Made by a program: the position numbers and the translations under genes
NCBI GenBank assembly: GCA_937891015.1
Contig: CALAPY010000058.1
Location: forward strand, 1 to 64,000
Direction: 5' to 3'
DNA: 64,000 nt
Source: UBA2108 sp002713215
GTDB taxonomy: Bacteria > Bacteroidota > Bacteroidia > Flavobacteriales_G > Salibacteraceae
The notes under the pieces: model-generated
The model's database searches: none
What the model was told of the DNA's origin: nothing
What the model saw: only the letters and a program-made list of their open reading frames with translations
Shown: positions 61,057-64,000 of the stretch, one piece after another
Position numbering within the stretch: position 1 is the first letter of the stretch
How the letters are laid out: each line of letters opens with the position of its first letter

Positions 61057-61839
61057 CTATGCAGATGCAAAAACTTTTCCCATTTTTTCTTGTTCTTCAG
61101 TTGCCATTTCATTGTCAACCAAAATGCGTCCGCAATGCTCGCTTACGATAATTTTCTTACGCGCTCTAAGATCAATTTCTCTTTGAGGCGGAACCTTAAA
61201 GAATGAACCGTAAGTTGCTCCGTCAATTACCGGTACTACCGCCAATCCATTTTTAGAATTATCTCTAATTCTTTTATAGGCAACAAGAAGACGCTCTTCA
61301 ATGTCTTTTTCATACTTCTCAGATAGCTTGGTTAAGGAGCTTTCTGCTTTTTCATTAGCAGCTACAATGTTTCCAAGTTCGTCTTGTTTAACTCGAAGGT
61401 CTTCTTTTCTTTCGTTTAGCTTATCAACGGCAATTTCCAGAATCTCATCCTTATTGGCAATCTTAGCGCCATATTCGTTAATTCTTTTGTTTGCCAATTC
61501 AATTTCCAGGGTTTGGTATTCAACTTCCTTAGAAAGAGCTTCGTACTCCCTGTTGTTTTTAACGTCGTTCAATTGAGTTTTAAACCGGGCGATTTGAGTT
61601 TCAGATTCTTTAATAGCGATTTTCTTTTTTCCTATTTCAGCATCCAAATGCACTTTTTCCTCGTTTAGTTTGTCCACACGAGCTTCAATTTCCTTAATCT
61701 CTTCCTCAAGGTTAACAACCTCTTTAGGTAATTCTCCGCGAGTAGATCGTATTTTATCAATTTGAGAATCGATTAACTGTAAATCATAAAGTGATCTTAG
61801 TTTTTCTTCAATTGATAAAGTACCTTTCTTTTTAGCCAT
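61057..61839 (-). CDS. Coiled-coil protein of the C4 zinc-ribbon family, ribbon degenerate
   Basis: A 260-aa protein dominated by a long coiled coil (about 15-195), followed by the C-terminal ribbon region of the PF02591 (zf-RING_7) family: ATYGSFFKVPPQREIDLRARKK, then IIVSEHCGRILVD. Family members have C-x2-C ... C-x2-C; here the positions read T209, S212, S233 and only C236 is a cysteine, so zinc binding is unlikely. Members are nucleic-acid associated or flagellar-type adaptors with unclear roles. It follows a Nif3-like gene by 10 nt, a common pairing in this phylum. Confidence 0.82.
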   Translation of the reverse strand: MAKKKGTLSIEEKLRSLYDLQLIDSQIDKIRSTRGELPKEVVNLEEEIKEIEARVDKLNEEKVHLDAEIGKKKIAIKESETQIARFKTQLNDVKNNREYEALSKEVEYQTLEIELANKRINEYGAKIANKDEILEIAVDKLNERKEDLRVKQDELGNIVAANEKAESSLTKLSEKYEKDIEERLLVAYKRIRDNSKNGLAVVPVIDGATYGSFFKVPPQREIDLRARKKIIVSEHCGRILVDNEMATEEQEKMGKVFASA

Positions 61840-61849
61840 ATTCGCTTCC

Positions 61850-62944
61850 TTAGTAATAGTTTACAGGGTTAGTATTAACCCCCGATAAATGGACGGCAAA
61901 TTTATTAAAATTTTCCTTTAAAAAATCGACAATTAAATGTGCTGTAAACTGCTCACTTTCGTAGTGTCCAATGTCCGCAATTACAACCTTGTTTTCGTGG
62001 TCAAAAAATTCGTGATATTTGAAATCCCCAGTAATAAAAATATCAGCTTTAGCTCCAATTGCCTTTTTGAGTAAAAAGCTTCCAGCCCCGCCACACCAGG
62101 CTATTCGCCTAACTTTGCTGTCCGGGTTTCCCGTGTGCCTGATTACTTTGAGGTGAAAGGTTTTTTTAAGGATATCGAAGAAATCCGATAGCGTTATTTC
62201 ATCAGCCAACTCACCAACCATTCCTGATCCAACGTAGGTATTTTCATTTTCTATAGAATAGATTTCATAAGCAACTTCTTCGTAAGGATGGAATTGAAGG
62301 AGGTTTTTTATAACCTTTTGCCTTAAATAAGTTGGTAGTACCACCTCAATTTTGGTTTCACTTTCTGAATGTAGTTTTAGTTTTTCTCCAACGTAAGCGT
62401 TAGAATTCTCCAGGCCCCGAAATGTCCCAATACCTTCCTGGTTAAACGAGCAGGAATCGTAATCACCAAGTTTACCCGCACCAGCTTCAAAAAGTTTATT
62501 TCGTAGTTCTTCCACCTTATCATTTGGACAATAAGTAACCAGTTTTTCCAGCGTTCCTTTTTGTGGTGCCAATATTTTCGGTTCTTTAACCCCTAGTAAA
62601 TTTCCAATCTTATAATTGACACCGGTGGTTACACTATCCAGGTTGGTATGCATAGCATAAATGGCAACGTCATTTTTTATTGCCTTAATCAAGGTTCGCT
62701 CCACATAGGTATGGCTAGTTATTTTTTTTAACCCCTTAAACACGATCGGGTGGTGGGCTATGATTAGATTACAACCCAGTTTTATGGCCTCGTCAATGGT
62801 ATCCTCAATAGAATCCAGGCAAACCAAAACACCAGAAACCACCTCTTTTGGATTGCCACAGATTAGCCCGGCGTTGTCATAATTCTCCTGATAAGATGGC
62901 GGAGCCCATTCTTCCAGTTTATCAATAATTTCTGCTATTAACAT
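61850..62944 (-). CDS. Nif3-like dinuclear metal-centre protein
   Basis: A 364-aa Nif3/YbgI/YqfO-type protein. Metal-ligand segments are LIIAHHPIVFKGLKKI (62-77, His pair), YAMHTNLDSVTTGVNYKIG and, near the end, VVIADIGHYESEQFTAHLI (His and Glu). A central insert (about 120-235, NIF3 'PII-like' domain) is present as in the long form. The biochemical role is not settled; proposed functions include GTP cyclohydrolase I-like fold and metal handling. It is divergent from lpxK. Confidence 0.88.
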   Translation of the reverse strand: MLIAEIIDKLEEWAPPSYQENYDNAGLICGNPKEVVSGVLVCLDSIEDTIDEAIKLGCNLIIAHHPIVFKGLKKITSHTYVERTLIKAIKNDVAIYAMHTNLDSVTTGVNYKIGNLLGVKEPKILAPQKGTLEKLVTYCPNDKVEELRNKLFEAGAGKLGDYDSCSFNQEGIGTFRGLENSNAYVGEKLKLHSESETKIEVVLPTYLRQKVIKNLLQFHPYEEVAYEIYSIENENTYVGSGMVGELADEITLSDFFDILKKTFHLKVIRHTGNPDSKVRRIAWCGGAGSFLLKKAIGAKADIFITGDFKYHEFFDHENKVVIADIGHYESEQFTAHLIVDFLKENFNKFAVHLSGVNTNPVNYY

Positions 62945-62964
62945 ATAAAGATTAAAATGAAGTT

Positions 62965-62972
62965 CAAAGGTA
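62965..62972 (-). promoter_or_regulatory. -7 box (TACCTTTG) of the Nif3-like gene
   Basis: Exact TAnnTTTG match 20 nt upstream of the ATG at 62944. It serves the Nif3/coiled-coil pair. Confidence 0.5.
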
Positions 62973-63004
62973 TTGTGTTAGGGCTAATAGCAAATAAATA
63001 CTTA

Positions 63005-63012
63005 TAAATTTG
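63005..63012 (+). promoter_or_regulatory. -7 box (TAAATTTG) of lpxK
   Basis: Exact TAnnTTTG match 11 nt upstream of the ATG at 63024, on the plus strand. It lies 32 bp from the divergent Nif3 box. Confidence 0.5.
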
Positions 63013-63023
63013 CCGCCCCTATT

Positions 63024-64000
63024 ATGCGAGTACTTAGACTTTTACTTTATCCGTTCGCCCTTATGTACGGAATGGTGGTCCTCATTCGAAATTTTCTTTT
63101 CGATATGGGAATTTTACCGGTAAAGTCATTTCCGTATCCTGTCATTAATGTTGGTAATCTGGCAGCCGGAGGAACAGGTAAATCACCCCATGTTGAATAT
63201 TTGGTAAAATTGATTCAAAGCAAATTTGAGGTTGCTACGCTAAGTCGTGGCTATGGCCGTAAAACATCGGGCTTTGTAGAAGTAAATGAGAATTCTACAT
63301 TCTTTGATGTTGGTGATGAACCCCGAATGTTTTACAGCAAATATCCCAATGTAAAGGTTGCGGTAGATGCCAATCGCAAGCGAGGTATTGAGCGATTAAA
63401 GGAGCTATATCCAAAGATTAAGTGTATCATTTTGGACGATGCATTTCAACATCGTTCGGTTTCCGCGGGTCTGAATATTCTCTTAACCGAATATTCAAGG
63501 TTATACATCAATGATCTGCTTTTACCGTCGGGTTACTTGAGAGAACCACAACTTGGTGCAAAACGAGCCGATTTTATTATTGTTACCAAGTGTCCTTCTA
63601 TTTTTTCACCCGTTGATGCACGGGCTATAAGGACTAAACTCAATTTAAAGGAGTATCAAACAGTATATTTCAGCTATTTCAAATATAGGAACCTGGTACA
63701 TGTTTATGATAAGCAAAAGGAAGATGTTCCTGAAATGAATCAAAAGTTGAACGTGATTTTGCTGACTGGGATTGCCCGTGCGAAGAATATGTATTTCGCT
63801 ATTAAAGACAAGGTGAAGAGCATCGAACATCTCAATTTTCCCGATCACCATGTTTTTACCATGTCCGATATTAATAGGGTTACAAAAGCCTATAGGGATT
63901 TAAAAGCCGATAATAAAATCATACTTACTACCGAAAAAGACGCCATGCGATTACTGGTTCCTGGTATTGAAGAGGAGCTGGGTGGCTTACCAATATATTA
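63024..64000 (+). CDS. lpxK: Tetraacyldisaccharide 4'-kinase LpxK (partial, 3' end outside window)
   Basis: Open from the ATG at 63024 to the window end (325 codons). The N-terminus MRVLRLLLYPFALMYG is the membrane-interacting part, and the P-loop is NVGNLAAGGTGKSPHVEYL. IILDDAFQHRSVSAGLNILL is the DDxxQHR catalytic segment, and ILTTEKDAMRL near the end is the conserved C-terminal motif. It phosphorylates the lipid A precursor at the inner membrane, the sixth step of lipid A synthesis. The full protein should be only some 15-25 residues longer. Confidence 0.95.
   Translation, partial: MRVLRLLLYPFALMYGMVVLIRNFLFDMGILPVKSFPYPVINVGNLAAGGTGKSPHVEYLVKLIQSKFEVATLSRGYGRKTSGFVEVNENSTFFDVGDEPRMFYSKYPNVKVAVDANRKRGIERLKELYPKIKCIILDDAFQHRSVSAGLNILLTEYSRLYINDLLLPSGYLREPQLGAKRADFIIVTKCPSIFSPVDARAIRTKLNLKEYQTVYFSYFKYRNLVHVYDKQKEDVPEMNQKLNVILLTGIARAKNMYFAIKDKVKSIEHLNFPDHHVFTMSDINRVTKAYRDLKADNKIILTTEKDAMRLLVPGIEEELGGLPIY

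Noticed and set aside
1..64000. tRNA, rRNA or CRISPR features
   Set aside because: No T-arm/anticodon layout, rRNA-like block or regularly spaced direct repeat was found while reading the intergenic regions.

Overview
The window looks like a chromosomal segment from a member of the Bacteroidota, most likely a marine or freshwater Flavobacteriales-type bacterium. The supporting signs are five proteins with type IX secretion (T9SS) C-terminal sorting domains, DUF2807, DUF3857 and PCMD proteins, many small SPI/SPII-exported proteins, and repeated matches to the Bacteroidota -7 promoter box TAnnTTTG upstream of genes. No rRNA, tRNA, CRISPR array, transposase, integrase or phage gene was seen.

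Layout. 1-9391 (minus strand): a run with a 902-aa PLP-dependent Orn/Lys/Arg-type decarboxylase, a large polytopic membrane protein, a GT9 glycosyltransferase, a biotin-carboxylase-like ATP-grasp enzyme and, cut by the window edge, a C45-type Ntn acyltransferase/hydrolase. 9647-14327 (plus): a histidine kinase/response regulator pair followed by two tandem paralogous T9SS cargo proteins that share a duplicated upstream region with 11-bp direct repeats. 14404-19946: a nitrilase-family amidase, a gene-poor stretch with one possible small membrane protein, and two coupled DUF3857/transglutaminase-like exported proteins, one of which has lost its catalytic triad.

19947-30465 is an AT-rich accessory block, almost all on the minus strand, made of small genes. 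It holds a DUF4062 protein with a partner, a DUF1493 pseudo-carrier protein with a membrane anchor, a class C beta-lactamase-like hydrolase, an archaemetzincin plus a decayed partial copy of it, a two-lobed retropepsin-like protease, a CPBP membrane protease, a secreted isochorismatase-like hydrolase, a Kunitz-type inhibitor lipoprotein and several unrecognised exported proteins. 30532-42149 contains a class-III aminotransferase, a large Asp-box T9SS protein, small envelope genes, a TPR/T9SS protein, the delta-1-pyrroline-5-carboxylate dehydrogenase PruA and a DUF2807 lipoprotein.

42276-64000 is core-like: priA, two tandem outer-membrane barrel paralogues, a RecB/AddA-like helicase with a degraded nuclease tail coupled to an ElaA-type acetyltransferase, then a tight eight-gene plus-strand run (rdgB, EEP-family lipoprotein, HtrA-like protease, O-methyltransferase, SIMPL protein, threonine aldolase, lipoprotein, FadL-like porin). 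After this come a hotdog thioesterase, a PCMD/T9SS protein, a coiled-coil protein of the C4 zinc-ribbon family that has lost three of its four cysteines, a Nif3-like protein and the start of lpxK.

The most promising leads are the decarboxylase/ATP-grasp/Ntn-acyltransferase cluster as a possible small-molecule pathway, the two-component system with its probable direct-repeat targets on tandem T9SS cargo genes, and the protease/inhibitor-rich accessory block with its internal duplication. All functional assignments rest on motif reading of the sequence; no database search was run.
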